Shown: positions 8,804-18,605, counted from the first letter of the stretch. The stretch is 64,000 bases of DNA from Psychrobacter sp. 1044 (GCF_904846525.1 NZ_CAJHAZ010000013.1:1-64000), one strand, 5' to 3'. Numbers and translations: made by a program. The notes: generated from the sequence alone by a model not told the origin.

Positions 8804-9240
8804 TTCAGTGCCTATCTTTGTTAAAAAGTCGCTCTTATCAGCGTAGCATTGTTAGTATGATTTTTATGGCTACTGTTTCAGCACAGGCTGCGCCGACGGT
8901 GACAGCTATCGATGTGGCTGATCCAACACTCACGACACCCGTGCCAGCTCAACCAATATCGACCGCTCAACCAACAAAAAACTCAGTGATGAATATCAGC
9001 GATACATTGGCGGCGCAATTACAACCATCTGATAAGGCGTTATCCGATGCCAATCAGCAGCTATTAAGCCGTAATGCACAGTTGCAGCGCGAGTTGAATG
9101 ACTTGCAAACTCAAGTAAATGTTTTGGTCTACGAGAGCAAAGGTCAGCTTTTTTTATACGGTGCATTTACTGTGTTAATTAGCTTGCTAGTCGGTATTTT
9201 TGTTTCTTGGTTGGTGTTTGTCCGCCGTGAACGCTGGTAA
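8800..9240 (+). CDS. Envelope protein with coiled coil and C-terminal membrane helix
   Basis: The 146-residue product has a basic start and a hydrophobic stretch ending in SAQA (about residues 18-30), which reads as a signal peptide. Next come a Pro/Thr-rich linker and a coiled-coil-like region (NQQLLSRNAQLQRELNDL, about 83-105). A single C-terminal membrane helix follows (about 115-140), ending in the basic VRRERW. This layout matches the C-terminal half of the TIGR04211 SH3-domain proteins (YgiM-like), but the SH3 domain is missing. The GTG start overlaps the yciI stop (GTGA), so the two are probably co-translated. Function is unknown. Confidence 0.7.
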   Translation: MIQCLSLLKSRSYQRSIVSMIFMATVSAQAAPTVTAIDVADPTLTTPVPAQPISTAQPTKNSVMNISDTLAAQLQPSDKALSDANQQLLSRNAQLQRELNDLQTQVNVLVYESKGQLFLYGAFTVLISLLVGIFVSWLVFVRRERW

Positions 9241-9284
9241 CTAGTACCACGCGCTTTTTATTGATTTATCTTATGTGACTGTCT

Positions 9285-11450
9285 ATGTCTAAATCCATGT
9301 TCGAATCAAAAGATACTGATACCTCGTCGATATCCTCTAAAAACACTCAGTCATTAAGCATTCACTCATCAAATATCACCCCTGCCAAGATTGATTGGCA
9401 GATGGATGATACGGGTAATAAAGTGCCTGTATCGGGTGAGTTTGGTGATGTTTACTTCTCAAATGCTGATGGTTTAGCGGAATCGCGTCATGTGTTTTTG
9501 GCGCACAATCAATTGCCTGAACGACTGACCAATCTTGCACCAAAGCAATGCTTTACGGTTGCTGAATTGGGCTTTGGTACTGGACTGAATTTTCTCGCTA
9601 CATGGCAGCTATGGCGACAGCTGCGAGATATACACCCTCAATTAGCAACTGCAAAACTGCATTTTATTACCACTGAAAAGTTCCCGATACCCCTTACCGA
9701 CCTTACCCAAATACTTGCCTTATGGGGACAGCGCGCGCCTGAATTGACAACACTGATTGAGCTATTATTAGCGGCCTATCCGCCTCTTATTGCGGGCTGT
9801 CATCGTTTGAGTTTCTTTGATGATAATTTGACCGTTGATATATGGTTGGGTGACGCAGCTGAGAGCTTAGCCAAACTATCAAGTAACTCTTCTAGCTCGC
9901 ATGCACCTTATGTTGACGCTTGGTTTTTAGATGGTTTTGCGCCCTCTTGCAATAGTACCTTGTGGGCGGATAGTATTTTTGCACAAATGCAGCGTTTATC
10001 ACGCCCCAATACAACTGCCGCCACCTATAGCTGTGCCGGTATCGTCAAACGTGCGCTGCAAGATTGTGGCTTTCAGATCAAAAAAGTGAAAGGCTTTGGT
10101 CGTAAGAACGAAATGCTAACGGCGGTCATGCTAGATACCATAAATTTAACTGACAATAATAATGAAAACAATAGTAAAGACATAAATAGTAAAGACATCA
10201 CCTTTTACAATAATGCTAGCACCGCCGCGCCCGACAACGATAGCCAATCAGCCAAACCCACTGACAACCTGCCCGCCCATAGCATTGTCATTGGCGCTGG
10301 CGTTTCGGGGCTATTAACGGCTTGGTCATTGGCCAATCGTGGTATTCAAGTGACTTTGCTAGATAAATCAGCACCGTTGGCAGGCGCATCAGGCAACCCT
10401 CGTGCCCTGCTTGCTCCCAAGATGACGCCCATTCATCATGTCGACGAACATTTACATACTATGGGCTATCTCTATAGCAGCAGGCTATATCGATGCTTAA
10501 ATGTAGACGCTAAAAAATCAGCATTAGTGCCAATACTTGAACCAACGGGCGCTCTTGATCTGCTTATGAAAGCCAATATTGGCACAGAGCAAATCGCTGA
10601 TTATCCCGATGAGATGGCCACCACACTATCCCATGAGCAGGCGCAAACTGTCAGCGGGTTAAAAACACAAGATTTATCAGAGAATTTGTATTTACCACAG
10701 TCTGGCTTGGTCAATCCACAAGCATTAAAAGATACTATCCTAATGCATCCGCTCATCCACTTTCAGCAAGTAGACGTTAAGAGTATTAGCGAAACAGAAG
10801 AAAGTATTTGTGTCGCAGGCAGTAATCAGGATAAGCAGACGATATCCATTAGCGCTGATAATGTGGTCATTTGCGCAGCTTTTGAGAGTCATCAACTGGA
10901 CAAGCGTATTTTTGATTGTCGTAAAATTCGTGGTCAGCTTTCTTGGTTTACGCCCACAACCGAACAGCTCACCATATTACCCAAAATACCGCTTAAATAC
11001 AGCGGTTACTGTGCGTTATTTACCGCGCAAACAGATGATGCACAATTGAACGATGTTGTAGAACAGCAATCTCAGTTTTTATTAGGCGCAAGCTTTATAC
11101 GTAATGATACCGACATAGATATCCGCACAGAAGAGCATCAGATTAGCCGCGACAAACTAGTGACTGCCATTCCTGAGATGGACTCGATTATTCCAACAGA
11201 TATTAGTTTGTGGCAAGGACGGGCGGGTATTCGCACGCAAACACCTGATTACCATCCTATCGTTGGCGTACTAGCAGATAGTAAACGAACTTGGGTAATG
11301 AGTGCCATGGGAGCTAAGGGATATGCCATCGCACCAATATGTGCTGAAGCATTAACAGATATGATGTTAGGAGCATTTACCCCCTTATCAACAGCGATGC
11401 TTGCGCGCCTGTCGCCAAATCGTACGCGTTTACAAACACCGCTTACTTGA
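9285..11450 (+). CDS. mnmC: Bifunctional tRNA mnm5s2U biosynthesis protein MnmC
   Basis: MnmC completes the 5-methylaminomethyl-2-thiouridine modification at wobble position 34 of some tRNAs. The C-terminal FAD domain removes the carboxymethyl group, and the N-terminal SAM domain then methylates the amine. Both parts are visible. The SAM site is [16 protein letters not shown] (about 95-110) with [17 protein letters not shown] near residue 210. The FAD site is [15 protein letters not shown] near 333, with [19 protein letters not shown] near the end. The 721 residues exceed the E. coli length, mainly through an N-terminal Ser-rich stretch and an Asn/Asp/Ser-rich linker (about 285-325). No strong ribosome binding site is seen before the ATG. 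Confidence 0.96.
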   Translation: MSKSMFESKDTDTSSISSKNTQSLSIHSSNITPAKIDWQMDDTGNKVPVSGEFGDVYFSNADGLAESRHVFLAHNQLPERLTNLAPKQCFTVAELGFGTGLNFLATWQLWRQLRDIHPQLATAKLHFITTEKFPIPLTDLTQILALWGQRAPELTTLIELLLAAYPPLIAGCHRLSFFDDNLTVDIWLGDAAESLAKLSSNSSSSHAPYVDAWFLDGFAPSCNSTLWADSIFAQMQRLSRPNTTAATYSCAGIVKRALQDCGFQIKKVKGFGRKNEMLTAVMLDTINLTDNNNENNSKDINSKDITFYNNASTAAPDNDSQSAKPTDNLPAHSIVIGAGVSGLLTAWSLANRGIQVTLLDKSAPLAGASGNPRALLAPKMTPIHHVDEHLHTMGYLYSSRLYRCLNVDAKKSALVPILEPTGALDLLMKANIGTEQIADYPDEMATTLSHEQAQTVSGLKTQDLSENLYLPQSGLVNPQALKDTILMHPLIHFQQVDVKSISETEESICVAGSNQDKQTISISADNVVICAAFESHQLDKRIFDCRKIRGQLSWFTPTTEQLTILPKIPLKYSGYCALFTAQTDDAQLNDVVEQQSQFLLGASFIRNDTDIDIRTEEHQISRDKLVTAIPEMDSIIPTDISLWQGRAGIRTQTPDYHPIVGVLADSKRTWVMSAMGAKGYAIAPICAEALTDMMLGAFTPLSTAMLARLSPNRTRLQTPLT

Positions 11451-11467
11451 GATTTTTAGTCAAAGGT

Positions 11468-12028
11468 TTAATCACTGCCTTCCATTCTAGATTTAACCGC
11501 ACCAAAAAGTGATTTTCCAGTGTCAGAGTCGCGGGACTCTTGATGACCAATTTTAGTACTACTTTGAGTATCAGTCGTAATCATTGGGGCAGTTAAAGTC
11601 CGAATCTGTGCTTCGTCACGGGTGTTTTTTTGAATGGTCACTGCAGCAAATAAACTCATGGTAAATGCCATCATATAAAAGCCTTTTTCACTTAAGCTTA
11701 AACTTCCCGCATTCATCAAACCAATAGCGATTAGCGCAATGGATAATCCAAGAGCCGCCCAGCTGATTAGATAATACATATTGGTTGTTGGAATACCTTC
11801 ACTACGATCACGAAGGGTTTTTTGCAAGCTAATTGCTGAATAAAGACCTAGCGCCAACACCGCTATATAATAGCCTTTTTCATTTAATAACATACTCTGT
11901 GCATTCCATAAGCCAAGTAAATACGCTAGGACACCCACCAACATCACCGCCCAAGAAGTCCCGACATAAGCAGTAGTTGGTTTATAAGCGGCTAGCTGAC
12001 TCTTCGTAATCGTGTCATTATTCATCAT
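11468..12028 (-). CDS. YiaA/YiaB-like inner-membrane protein
   Basis: This 186-residue protein matches the YiaA family, which has two copies of a two-helix domain. The repeats are clear: LLGLWNAQSMLLNEKGYYIAV...LQKTLRD in the first half and IGLMNAGSLSLSEKGFYMMAF...IQKNTRD in the second. Four membrane helices are expected. The role of YiaA is not settled. The last 45 residues (from about 140) form a polar Ser/Thr/Asp-rich tail that E. coli YiaA lacks. It converges with mnmC, with only a short gap and no clear terminator. Upstream lies a tandem 15-nt repeat in the leader region. Confidence 0.88.
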   Translation of the reverse strand: MMNNDTITKSQLAAYKPTTAYVGTSWAVMLVGVLAYLLGLWNAQSMLLNEKGYYIAVLALGLYSAISLQKTLRDRSEGIPTTNMYYLISWAALGLSIALIAIGLMNAGSLSLSEKGFYMMAFTMSLFAAVTIQKNTRDEAQIRTLTAPMITTDTQSSTKIGHQESRDSDTGKSLFGAVKSRMEGSD

Positions 12029-12076
12029 CTTCCTTAATTAGAAATAGGCAAGCACTTAGTCGTAAAATATATAGTG

Positions 12077-12121
12077 GTAAGATACATAATAGCGAGATAA
12101 ACAGTAGCGAGATACAACTTT
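12077..12121. repeat. Tandem 15-nt repeat, three degenerate units
   Basis: Units are GTAAGATACATAATA, GCGAGATAAACAGTA and GCGAGATACAACTTT, laid head to tail. The repeat sits about 50 nt upstream of the minus-strand yiaA-like start and about 100 nt before the plus-strand gene at 12221. It is one of several such leader repeats in the window. Confidence 0.55.
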
Positions 12122-12220
12122 TATCGACCACTATTTTGCCTTAACATAACACAAGCATGTTATATTGTAATCTAAAAAATTTTTTTAGATAAATAGCATT
12201 TTTTATGACAGAGCCTCGAC

Positions 12221-12853
12221 ATGTCTTTTTTTACCTTACTCATTTTGCTTAGCCTAATTGTTATCGTGCCCATATTTTTTGTGATGAAAGAAAAGTCTAA
12301 GCACACACAGATTGCGTCTATACAGCGGCATCAAGAATACTTGGCTTCTGCGAATCTTGTTGCTACCCAGTCTAAAGCAGATATGGCGGTAAACAACGAG
12401 GTAAATCATGAGCGAGCTAATGGGCTCAGCATGATTAATTTTTCAGCTCGACATCCTTTTATCAAGCTACTTTATGACGAGCAAGTACCTAAGGCGTTTC
12501 GAGTGACTATGGACAATATTGGACAACAATATGAGTCTACCCATCATGAAGAAATCACTGAATCACAGCTATTTACCCTCAATAAACTCATCACCACACG
12601 TGTTCCAGAATTGATGGGCGACTACCTTAGCCTCGATCAACATTATGCCAAAACAGTCATTATCGATACCGACAAACAAAATACCAGCTATGACATGGTA
12701 TTAGATCAATTAGACTCGATTTTAGACTTTTCTCAAAAGCTCAATATCCAAAGCCAAAGTGGCGTTGTAGATAAGCTACTTGCCAGCCGTCGATACTTAG
12801 ATGACGTGTATAAAGAAAGCGGTATGGCAGCCGACAATCTAAAACTGAAATAA
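12221..12853 (+). CDS. Single-pass membrane protein, function unknown
   Basis: This 210-residue protein starts with one clear membrane helix (about residues 2-22), followed by a basic KEKSKH stretch. The remaining 180 residues are hydrophilic, mostly helical in character and rich in Asp, Gln and Lys. The bulk is therefore probably cytoplasmic (positive-inside rule), as in an N-terminally anchored scaffold. The C-terminal region (DQLDSILDFSQKLNIQSQSG) looks amphipathic. I do not recognise the family. A lipoprotein gene follows on the same strand after 117 nt. Confidence 0.7.
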   Translation: MSFFTLLILLSLIVIVPIFFVMKEKSKHTQIASIQRHQEYLASANLVATQSKADMAVNNEVNHERANGLSMINFSARHPFIKLLYDEQVPKAFRVTMDNIGQQYESTHHEEITESQLFTLNKLITTRVPELMGDYLSLDQHYAKTVIIDTDKQNTSYDMVLDQLDSILDFSQKLNIQSQSGVVDKLLASRRYLDDVYKESGMAADNLKLK

Positions 12854-12864
12854 TAATGCGTGTA

Positions 12865-12900
12865 GATAGTAAGCAAGAAATTGATAGTAATAGCAAATGA
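12865..12900 (+). repeat. Weak 18-nt tandem duplication
   Basis: Two head-to-tail units begin GATAGTAA and share GCAA further in (GATAGTAAGCAAGAAATT, then GATAGTAATAGCAAATGA). The match is imperfect. It lies upstream of the lipoprotein gene at 12971 and is a weak member of the leader-repeat class. Confidence 0.3.
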
Positions 12901-12970
12901 CGGTCATATTTGACTGTGAGGGATAAATAAGTCTACGTCGTTCACTATACTTTAAACAAAAACTCTGCCA

Positions 12971-13612
12971 ATGGATAGCCGTATGATCATGAAAATCGAT
13001 GCTCTTACAATTGCAAAATCAAAGCCCTATTTTCAGGCGATTTCTGCTATTTTTTTAAGTATCTCACTATTGAGTGCTTGCCAAAAAACACCAGAGCCTG
13101 AGACAGATAACGAAACAATCTCTGCAGCGGCGGTACAAAGCACACCCGTGACTACCAATATTAATGTTGATAAGACCGCTAATAATGGTGATGATATCGC
13201 AAATTCTGAAGTAAGTTCAGAACAAGATGTAAGCTTAACTGAGCTAGAAAATGACCTTGGTGCAACAGACTCGGTAGCAAACAATACTGCCATAGCACCA
13301 AATCCAGAACAAGCCATTAAAGGCGCGCAAATTACTGATGTCCGTTATAAAAATGCAGCTGGTGAATCACTCTCGGTCGTTTTTGAAACCTCAGCAGCAG
13401 GCGTACTCAACGCTATCGTTAGCCTACCTAATAAACCAAAAATGACACTAAGTGCACCAGAAGGTCAAGGCAATAACCCAACTTATCGATCAACCGATGG
13501 CAGCATCGAGCTGGTCAGTCATGCTGGTGGTGGTACTATCGACCTTGTCCAAAATAACAAAATCACTAGCTTTGATGCAGTCAGTGCCGAAGCAGAAGTC
13601 ATCACTGAGTAA
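12971..13612 (+). CDS. Putative lipoprotein with MliC-like C-terminal region
   Basis: The 213-residue product has a lipoprotein signal: a hydrophobic stretch (about 20-36) and the lipobox LSAC with Cys37. A long acidic, Thr/Asn-rich linker (about 40-125) would hold the C-terminal domain away from the membrane. That domain (about 128-205) runs VRYKNAAGESLSVVFETS, then MTLSAPEGQGNNPTYRSTDG, then a GGGTIDL strand. The order resembles the MliC lysozyme-inhibitor fold, but the Cys residues of MliC are absent, so this is only a fold-level suggestion. Met5 and Met7 are alternative starts. A strong two-way terminator hairpin follows. Confidence 0.65.
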   Translation: MDSRMIMKIDALTIAKSKPYFQAISAIFLSISLLSACQKTPEPETDNETISAAAVQSTPVTTNINVDKTANNGDDIANSEVSSEQDVSLTELENDLGATDSVANNTAIAPNPEQAIKGAQITDVRYKNAAGESLSVVFETSAAGVLNAIVSLPNKPKMTLSAPEGQGNNPTYRSTDGSIELVSHAGGGTIDLVQNNKITSFDAVSAEAEVITE

Positions 13613-13670
13613 TTGATTAAAAAATACAGCTTAGCACCTTTAAAAAGTTACATAAAAGAAATCTCTTAAG

Positions 13671-13717
13671 CATTAAAAAGGCGGCAAATATTTATGATAT
13701 TTGCCGCCTTTTTAATG
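13671..13717. terminator. Bidirectional terminator with 21-bp perfect stem
   Basis: Arms 13671-13691 and 13697-13717 are perfect inverted copies around the 5-nt loop TTATG. The GC-rich core GGCGGCAAATAT is flanked by A runs on one side and T runs on the other, so it can stop transcription both ways. It lies between the convergent lipoprotein and DUF4112 genes. Confidence 0.92.
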
Positions 13718-13731
13718 CTATTAACTTTTCT

Positions 13732-14406
13732 CTAGCCAAATCCAGTTACTTTGCCAAACAGACTAACCAGCCAACTGATTACTGCCCACAGTCCCCAACC
13801 AATCACTACAATAACGATCAATCCCAACAGATCAGGAATGTGCAAATACAGCCATGCAATGATAGGATTGTGCCAAAAAGCGCCAAAACGGCTACGCTGT
13901 TTGTCTTCTAGCGATTGATGTAAAAATGGTCGATCCATATGCATCGTTTCAGTAATGCCATATTCATCGTGCAGATGCTCATGCACGATGCCTAAAGTCT
14001 TACGACTGGGGCGAATAAAAATATCGAGCAGCGTGCCAATACCCGGTACGATACCAACGACCATATCAATGAGTGCCAGTCTGACCGCAGGCGTCATTTT
14101 ATGCGCTGGCACACCTAGCTGACGCCCTAATACAAAAGCATAGCTGGTTAAAGCCAGTCCTGCTAAATCTCCTGCCAGCGGAATCGTCGAAAGCGCCGCA
14201 TCTGCACCCATGCCTTGTTTGGTAAAAGGCACACGTACCAGCGAATCCATCGTATTAGCAAACTTAGCCAATTTACGCTCGGTGGCGATCACTTGTTCGC
14301 GTGTTAATCCGTGCTCAGCTAACTTTGCTTGATAATCGATAACAGGTGCATTGGCATCAGAAGATTTTTTCGCTTTTGACTTTGAGAGCTTTTTGAAGTT
14401 ATCCAT
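13732..14406 (-). CDS. DUF4112 domain membrane protein
   Basis: The protein carries a DUF4112 domain, recognised by the run from [21 protein letters not shown] through [17 protein letters not shown] to [20 protein letters not shown]. The function of DUF4112 is unknown. The domain holds two weakly hydrophobic segments, and the C-terminal 45 residues form another strong membrane helix (about 190-220). I start at ATG 14406, giving 224 residues; the frame could extend to 14445 but that would run deep into ubiA. With this start the ATG overlaps the end of ubiA by eight bases, so the two genes are likely translationally coupled. Confidence 0.85.
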   Translation of the reverse strand: MDNFKKLSKSKAKKSSDANAPVIDYQAKLAEHGLTREQVIATERKLAKFANTMDSLVRVPFTKQGMGADAALSTIPLAGDLAGLALTSYAFVLGRQLGVPAHKMTPAVRLALIDMVVGIVPGIGTLLDIFIRPSRKTLGIVHEHLHDEYGITETMHMDRPFLHQSLEDKQRSRFGAFWHNPIIAWLYLHIPDLLGLIVIVVIGWGLWAVISWLVSLFGKVTGFG

Positions 14407-15316
14407 TAAAAGTCGTCCATAGGCAAGCGATTGCGATGAGAGCAAAGACGTAACGCCCTACCCATATATTGGCTAAAAACGCCTGAAAACAGGCTCTTGC
14501 ATTACGAGTAGCACAAGCGCTATTTTGCTTAGCAAACATCATCGCCACTAACGCCAAGCCAAATACTGGCGTCAGGCCTAAGCTTGTCGGTGCAAAGTAA
14601 TGCCAAATGGTCGCGCCCATAATAAGCAAAAACAATGTTTGTAGCAGCGAGATAATAATCACATCATAGCGACCAAATAATATCGCCGTTGATTTGACCC
14701 CAATTTTTAAATCATCCTCACGGTCAGCCATAGCATATTGGGTATCATAAGCCACGGTCCAACACATATAAGCAATAAACAACAACCAACACCAGATATC
14801 AGGCGCGCCTTGTATCGCCACATACGCCATCGGTATCGCCCAACCAAAAGCCGCTGCTAAAAACACTTGCGGCAAATGGGTAAAACGCTTCATAAATGGA
14901 TAAATGAATGCCAATAACACTGCGCCAAGCGACCAGTAAAATACGGTTATCGGCAAAAAGAACAGCAAACTGGCACTGAGTAATACCAATACTAAAAAAG
15001 CAGCGATTGCTTCTTTAGCAGACAGACGCCCATCAGCTAATGGACGGCCTTTGGTGCGGGTCACATGACCATCGACCTTACGATCGGCAAAATCATTGAT
15101 CGCGCAACCTGCCGCCCGCATAAAAATCGCGCCCAGCGCAAAAATCACCAACATCTTAAGACTTGGTAGACCTGCACTTGAACCTTGCTGTTGCGCTTGA
15201 CCCATCGCCGCCAGCATTACGCCCCATAGCGTTGGCCATAATAATAGCTCAATACCTACTGGTTTATCAAAGCGCGTCAGCTGCAGGTAAGCTTGTAGTT
15301 TGTCGTTAAATGTCAT
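14399..15316 (-). CDS. ubiA: 4-hydroxybenzoate polyprenyltransferase UbiA
   Basis: UbiA joins the polyprenyl chain to 4-hydroxybenzoate, the membrane step of ubiquinone synthesis. The first Mg-diphosphate motif is [28 protein letters not shown] (near residues 65-90, with the N-D-x-x-D core). The second is [19 protein letters not shown] near residue 195. About eight to nine membrane helices fill the rest, and the 305-residue length is near the usual 290. It begins with [21 protein letters not shown], a common family start. There is no chorismate lyase gene (ubiC) next to it, unlike in E. coli. Confidence 0.95.
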   Translation of the reverse strand: MTFNDKLQAYLQLTRFDKPVGIELLLWPTLWGVMLAAMGQAQQQGSSAGLPSLKMLVIFALGAIFMRAAGCAINDFADRKVDGHVTRTKGRPLADGRLSAKEAIAAFLVLVLLSASLLFFLPITVFYWSLGAVLLAFIYPFMKRFTHLPQVFLAAAFGWAIPMAYVAIQGAPDIWCWLLFIAYMCWTVAYDTQYAMADREDDLKIGVKSTAILFGRYDVIIISLLQTLFLLIMGATIWHYFAPTSLGLTPVFGLALVAMMFAKQNSACATRNARACFQAFLANIWVGRYVFALIAIACLWTTFNG

Positions 15317-15423
15317 GGCTTTTTATTATCATTAATAGAAGGTTTTTTTGTGCGTGTTTGCCTACTTTTTCGGCAGCTCTTATATGAAGTGCTATTACAT
15401 TGAATTATTAATACATTGGCGAG

Positions 15424-15666
15424 CTACTGAATTTGCTGCCACAGTTTATTTGCTTCGATGAGCGACAGCTCAGGATATTGTTTACGTAAAGCTTTAATAG
15501 CAGGGATTTTGTCTTTTTGTGCGGCTTGTTGACGCAAAAATGCCACATAATCTTCAGGACGACTGAACTCTTTTAAACGAGCTTCTAGCCTTAATATTCG
15601 GGTGCGCAACATGATATTTATTAATAATAATCCTGCACCCATGATCCAAATAATTAACGTCGACAT
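15424..15666 (-). CDS. Small anchored protein with bL12-C-terminal-like segment
   Basis: This 80-residue protein has one N-terminal membrane helix (about 3-20), a basic juxtamembrane stretch, then a short helical region. Its last 30 residues (KIPAIKALRKQYPELSLIEA) recall the helical part of the bacterial ribosomal protein bL12 C-terminal domain, where an 'IKxLRxxxGLgLKEAK' pattern occurs. Small anchored proteins with such a segment are common in bacteria, but their role is unknown. It lies between ubiA and rsmJ on the same strand, and a degenerate 13-nt tandem repeat sits upstream. Confidence 0.75.
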   Translation of the reverse strand: MSTLIIWIMGAGLLLINIMLRTRILRLEARLKEFSRPEDYVAFLRQQAAQKDKIPAIKALRKQYPELSLIEANKLWQQIQ

Positions 15667-15738
15667 TCCCTGCTCCTAAATCCAATCACTCTAAATTTTA
15701 CAAATATGAAGTTGCTAACTGCGCGCTCTAAGCTCAAT

Positions 15739-15777
15739 AACTGAGTCAAATAACTTAGTTCAACAGCTAAGTTCAAT
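15739..15777. repeat. Tandem 13-nt repeat, three degenerate units
   Basis: Units are AACTGAGTCAAAT, AACTTAGTTCAAC and AGCTAAGTTCAAT. They lie in the 145-nt gap between rsmJ and the 80-residue protein gene, about 75 nt upstream of the latter's start. The array is one of the leader-repeat class. Confidence 0.5.
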
Positions 15778-15811
15778 CGCTAGGCGCATTTATTATGATG
15801 AGAAACGGCTA

Positions 15812-16732
15812 TTAAACAAAATAACCATCAAAGCGTACGGCTTCGTTATGCCAGCTCTCACTTGGTTGTTGATGCGCAAGTAACGGCGCAAATTGCGGAC
15901 GCTTAACGACCACGCGCCCCTGTATGTTTGTGTTCTGTCCCTTTTGACGGATGACTGCTTGCGCACTTTGTAGCAACTGTTCTTCTTGTTCTAGCGTTGG
16001 TGGGCTAGCCAATTGGTGTAAGGCTTGCATGTGCTTGCCCACTTTAGCGCCTTTACCCGTTTTGCTATCTTGATAACTGTCTTCCGGAAACATAGGATCC
16101 AGATAAACCACATCGATTAATTTCTTATCGATTTCTTTAGTGTCATCTATCGCATCCGCTGCTAGACTTGCAAAATAGCCAAGCGCATTGGTATTGATAA
16201 TATGCAGACGGCTCATCAGCTTTTGCCAATTTGCTAGCCCACTCATACGCTGCTGCTCTACTAACAATAACAATGCCATTAAGGGCTGCTGCTCGAGCAT
16301 AATGACCTGTGCACCCGTACTGGCTAATATCAAACTGTCATGACCAAAGCCTGCTGTGGCATCGATAACCTGACTGTCAGATGTGATTTTGACTGCTTGT
16401 AATAATAACTCAGACTTACGCCCCGCACTCACCACACGGCGTTGCAGCTTATCCCATTCTGGTGCAACGCTTAACCCATCGCTCAGCCATGATAGCTTGT
16501 TTTTTTCATCCAACAACAATATAGGTTGGGTAGCTATCTGGCTTAACTGCTGGCGACGTTTTTGACTAAGCTTATCGGTAAACAGCTCAAGGTGTAAAAT
16601 AATGGGCAGCTGATGTGCAACTATCAACGCTTGTATATCTGCAACCTGACTATGCTGCGACTCGCTGACATAGTATAGTTGGCAGTGCATAATGTTACTA
16701 CTCTCTTTGAACCCTTGGCGTGAAGCGGTCAT
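15812..16732 (-). CDS. rsmJ: 16S rRNA (guanine-1516-N2) methyltransferase RsmJ
   Basis: RsmJ (YhiQ) methylates G1516 of 16S rRNA using SAM. The SAM-binding block is VIDATAGFGHDSLILASTGAQV near residues 118-140, followed by the family's acidic turn at MLEQQPLMALLL. The catalytic-loop-like VVYLDPMFPEDS is near residue 210. VVKRPQFAPLLAHQQP near the C-terminus is also conserved. At 306 residues it is longer than the E. coli enzyme (about 250), mostly at the N-terminus. The ATG at 16732 is supported by an AGGAAAG ribosome binding site five bases away. Met15 at 16690 is an alternative. Confidence 0.93.
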   Translation of the reverse strand: MTASRQGFKESSNIMHCQLYYVSESQHSQVADIQALIVAHQLPIILHLELFTDKLSQKRRQQLSQIATQPILLLDEKNKLSWLSDGLSVAPEWDKLQRRVVSAGRKSELLLQAVKITSDSQVIDATAGFGHDSLILASTGAQVIMLEQQPLMALLLLVEQQRMSGLANWQKLMSRLHIINTNALGYFASLAADAIDDTKEIDKKLIDVVYLDPMFPEDSYQDSKTGKGAKVGKHMQALHQLASPPTLEQEEQLLQSAQAVIRQKGQNTNIQGRVVVKRPQFAPLLAHQQPSESWHNEAVRFDGYFV

Positions 16733-16778
16733 CTCTACTTTCCTATTCGCGGCTTATAGACTCATCCCACAATCGGCT

Positions 16779-17621
16779 CTAGCCTGCCATTTGATAACCA
16801 AAACCCCAAGCCGCTATTAATACAATGATGCCAGTAATAATGCGTAACCACGCAAATATTTTAAAATCACGACGACTGACCCATTCTACTAGCAAACGGA
16901 TACAGAGTAAGGCGACGATAAATGACACTACCGTACCTATACCTAATACCAGCCAATCCTCGCTATTGGTCAATACATCATGGTGCTTCAGCAAATCCAA
17001 TAATGCCGCGCCCACGATGACTGGAATACCCAAAAAGAAAGAAAATTCAGCGGAAGCTTTACGTGAGACGCCGAGCCATAGCGCGCCGATAATTGTCGCG
17101 CCTGAGCGTGATGTTCCCGGTATCAATGCCAGACATTGCAGCAGACCAATCATCAACGCGGTTTTTAGACTGACGTCTTCTGCTTCTTGCGCAATAATCG
17201 TTTTAGGGCGATTTTCTACATAGAATATCAATAAGCCACCGATAATCAGCATAATTGCCACGACGATAGGATTAAATAAATATGATTTAATCTCATCGGC
17301 GAAGGTAAAACCAACGATCATCACCGGAATAGTCGCCACAATCAAGCTAAGTCCTAGCTGGCGTGGATTACTCATGCCTTCAGCTTTGCCTGTCAGCAGA
17401 CCCATAAGCGCTTGCCATAGTCTGTCCCAGTAATCATAAATGACCGCTAAGATAGCGCCAAGCTGCACCACTACCACAAATAAATCGACTTTTTCTTTGG
17501 TCCAAAAGCCCATCAAATCCGCTGATAAAATCAAGTAGCCAGTGCTAGAGATGGGTAAAAATTCAGTGATACCTTCAACGATACCCATGATAACAGCTTG
17601 AATTAATAAAATGATATCCAC
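16779..17621 (-). CDS. uppP: Undecaprenyl-diphosphatase UppP/BacA
   Basis: UppP removes a phosphate from undecaprenyl diphosphate so the lipid carrier can be reused for peptidoglycan synthesis; extra dosage gives bacitracin resistance. Both family signatures are present: EGITEFLPISSTGYLILS near residue 17, and PGTSRSGATIIGALWLGVSR near residue 168. About eight hydrophobic segments complete the integral membrane enzyme. The length of 280 residues is usual. The start is GTG, with AGGAAA about eight bases upstream. It sits on its own between tsaB and rsmJ, all on the minus strand. Confidence 0.96.
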   Translation of the reverse strand: MDIILLIQAVIMGIVEGITEFLPISSTGYLILSADLMGFWTKEKVDLFVVVVQLGAILAVIYDYWDRLWQALMGLLTGKAEGMSNPRQLGLSLIVATIPVMIVGFTFADEIKSYLFNPIVVAIMLIIGGLLIFYVENRPKTIIAQEAEDVSLKTALMIGLLQCLALIPGTSRSGATIIGALWLGVSRKASAEFSFFLGIPVIVGAALLDLLKHHDVLTNSEDWLVLGIGTVVSFIVALLCIRLLVEWVSRRDFKIFAWLRIITGIIVLIAAWGFGYQMAG

Positions 17622-17717
17622 GATGGCTTTCCTAAATATGGATCTATTGGCTAATAGCGTTTTAGAGTGTTTTTATATTTTATATAGCACTGATAATGGC
17701 TGGCATTAATATGATGG

Positions 17718-18401
17718 TTACGCCTTACCTTGTTCTTTAAGTGTTTTCCACGCTTGATTGCGCAGATACTTTGGTAACGCTTGCGAGGCTTCTGTGCCGC
17801 CTGTCTCCATAAATTGAGCAATACCAAGCTGCCCTATCACAGTAGCGTCAGGGTGAATATCTGCCTGAATGATCTGACCGTCATGTAATGTTAATAACGG
17901 CGCACCATTGCCAGCAATGGGAATATTAAGCACGGTCTGGCTGTCATAATCGAGCAACTGCTCGGTATCTTCGCCATTTTCTTGATTAACCGCCTGCATA
18001 AGGTTGTCTATTAGCACATATTGCCCAAAATACACTTGCTGCATACGCGCATCAAGGGCGCTATACACTTCGGTCACACCATATTTTTGATACGCCGCTT
18101 GCGCAATCGCTTGTAGGCTTGAGACTCCGACACAAGGAATATCATGGGCGACAGACAATGCTTGTACTACTGCCGTATTAATCCGTATGCCGCTAAAGGC
18201 ACCAGGACCACGGTTAAATATCAAGGCTTGTAAATCAGCAAGGTTGAGCTTAGCCTCGGACAAAGCGACGTCAATCATCGGTAGAATTTGCTGGGTTTGC
18301 TGGCGTTTACCCGTATCCGTATGACTCGATAGCACTTGACCACTGGCATCTAAAATCGCGATCGAACACTGATCAAACACGGTATCCATTGCTAAAAACA
18401 T
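17718..18401 (-). CDS. tsaB: tRNA N6-threonylcarbamoyladenosine protein TsaB
   Basis: TsaB is the scaffold and dimerisation partner of TsaD in the enzyme that makes t6A at position 37 of ANN-reading tRNAs. The ASKHA-fold start MFLAMDTVFDQCSIAILD is seen, followed by HTDTGKRQQTQQILPMID and the family block NRGPGAFSGIRINTAVVQAL near residue 65. The length of 227 residues is usual. I choose the second of two adjacent ATGs (18401) because the GAGG ribosome binding site is only two bases from the first ATG and five from the second. It is downstream of the ffh terminator, so it has its own promoter. Confidence 0.93.
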   Translation of the reverse strand: MFLAMDTVFDQCSIAILDASGQVLSSHTDTGKRQQTQQILPMIDVALSEAKLNLADLQALIFNRGPGAFSGIRINTAVVQALSVAHDIPCVGVSSLQAIAQAAYQKYGVTEVYSALDARMQQVYFGQYVLIDNLMQAVNQENGEDTEQLLDYDSQTVLNIPIAGNGAPLLTLHDGQIIQADIHPDATVIGQLGIAQFMETGGTEASQALPKYLRNQAWKTLKEQGKA

Positions 18402-18530
18402 CATAACCTCGGCCTATTGACTTAGCATTATAAAACAGCGCCTATCATAGCATTTAGGATAGGCAAATTTTATTAATTTATAAATTTTCACATTTAATCC
18501 ATCAATATTTATGGGAACATGACAGGCATA

Positions 18531-18564
18531 AAAAACCCCAAAGTGACTTGCACCTTGGGGTTTT
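18531..18564 (-). terminator. Terminator of ffh
   Basis: Stem arms are AAAACCCCAAAGTG and CACCTTGGGGTTTT with a single mismatch and the loop ACTTG. Read on the minus strand it ends in a run of T, directly after ffh. Confidence 0.88.
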
Positions 18565-18605
18565 CATTAAGAATTCAATACTATAGCAATCTAAGCATCT
18601 ATCAA

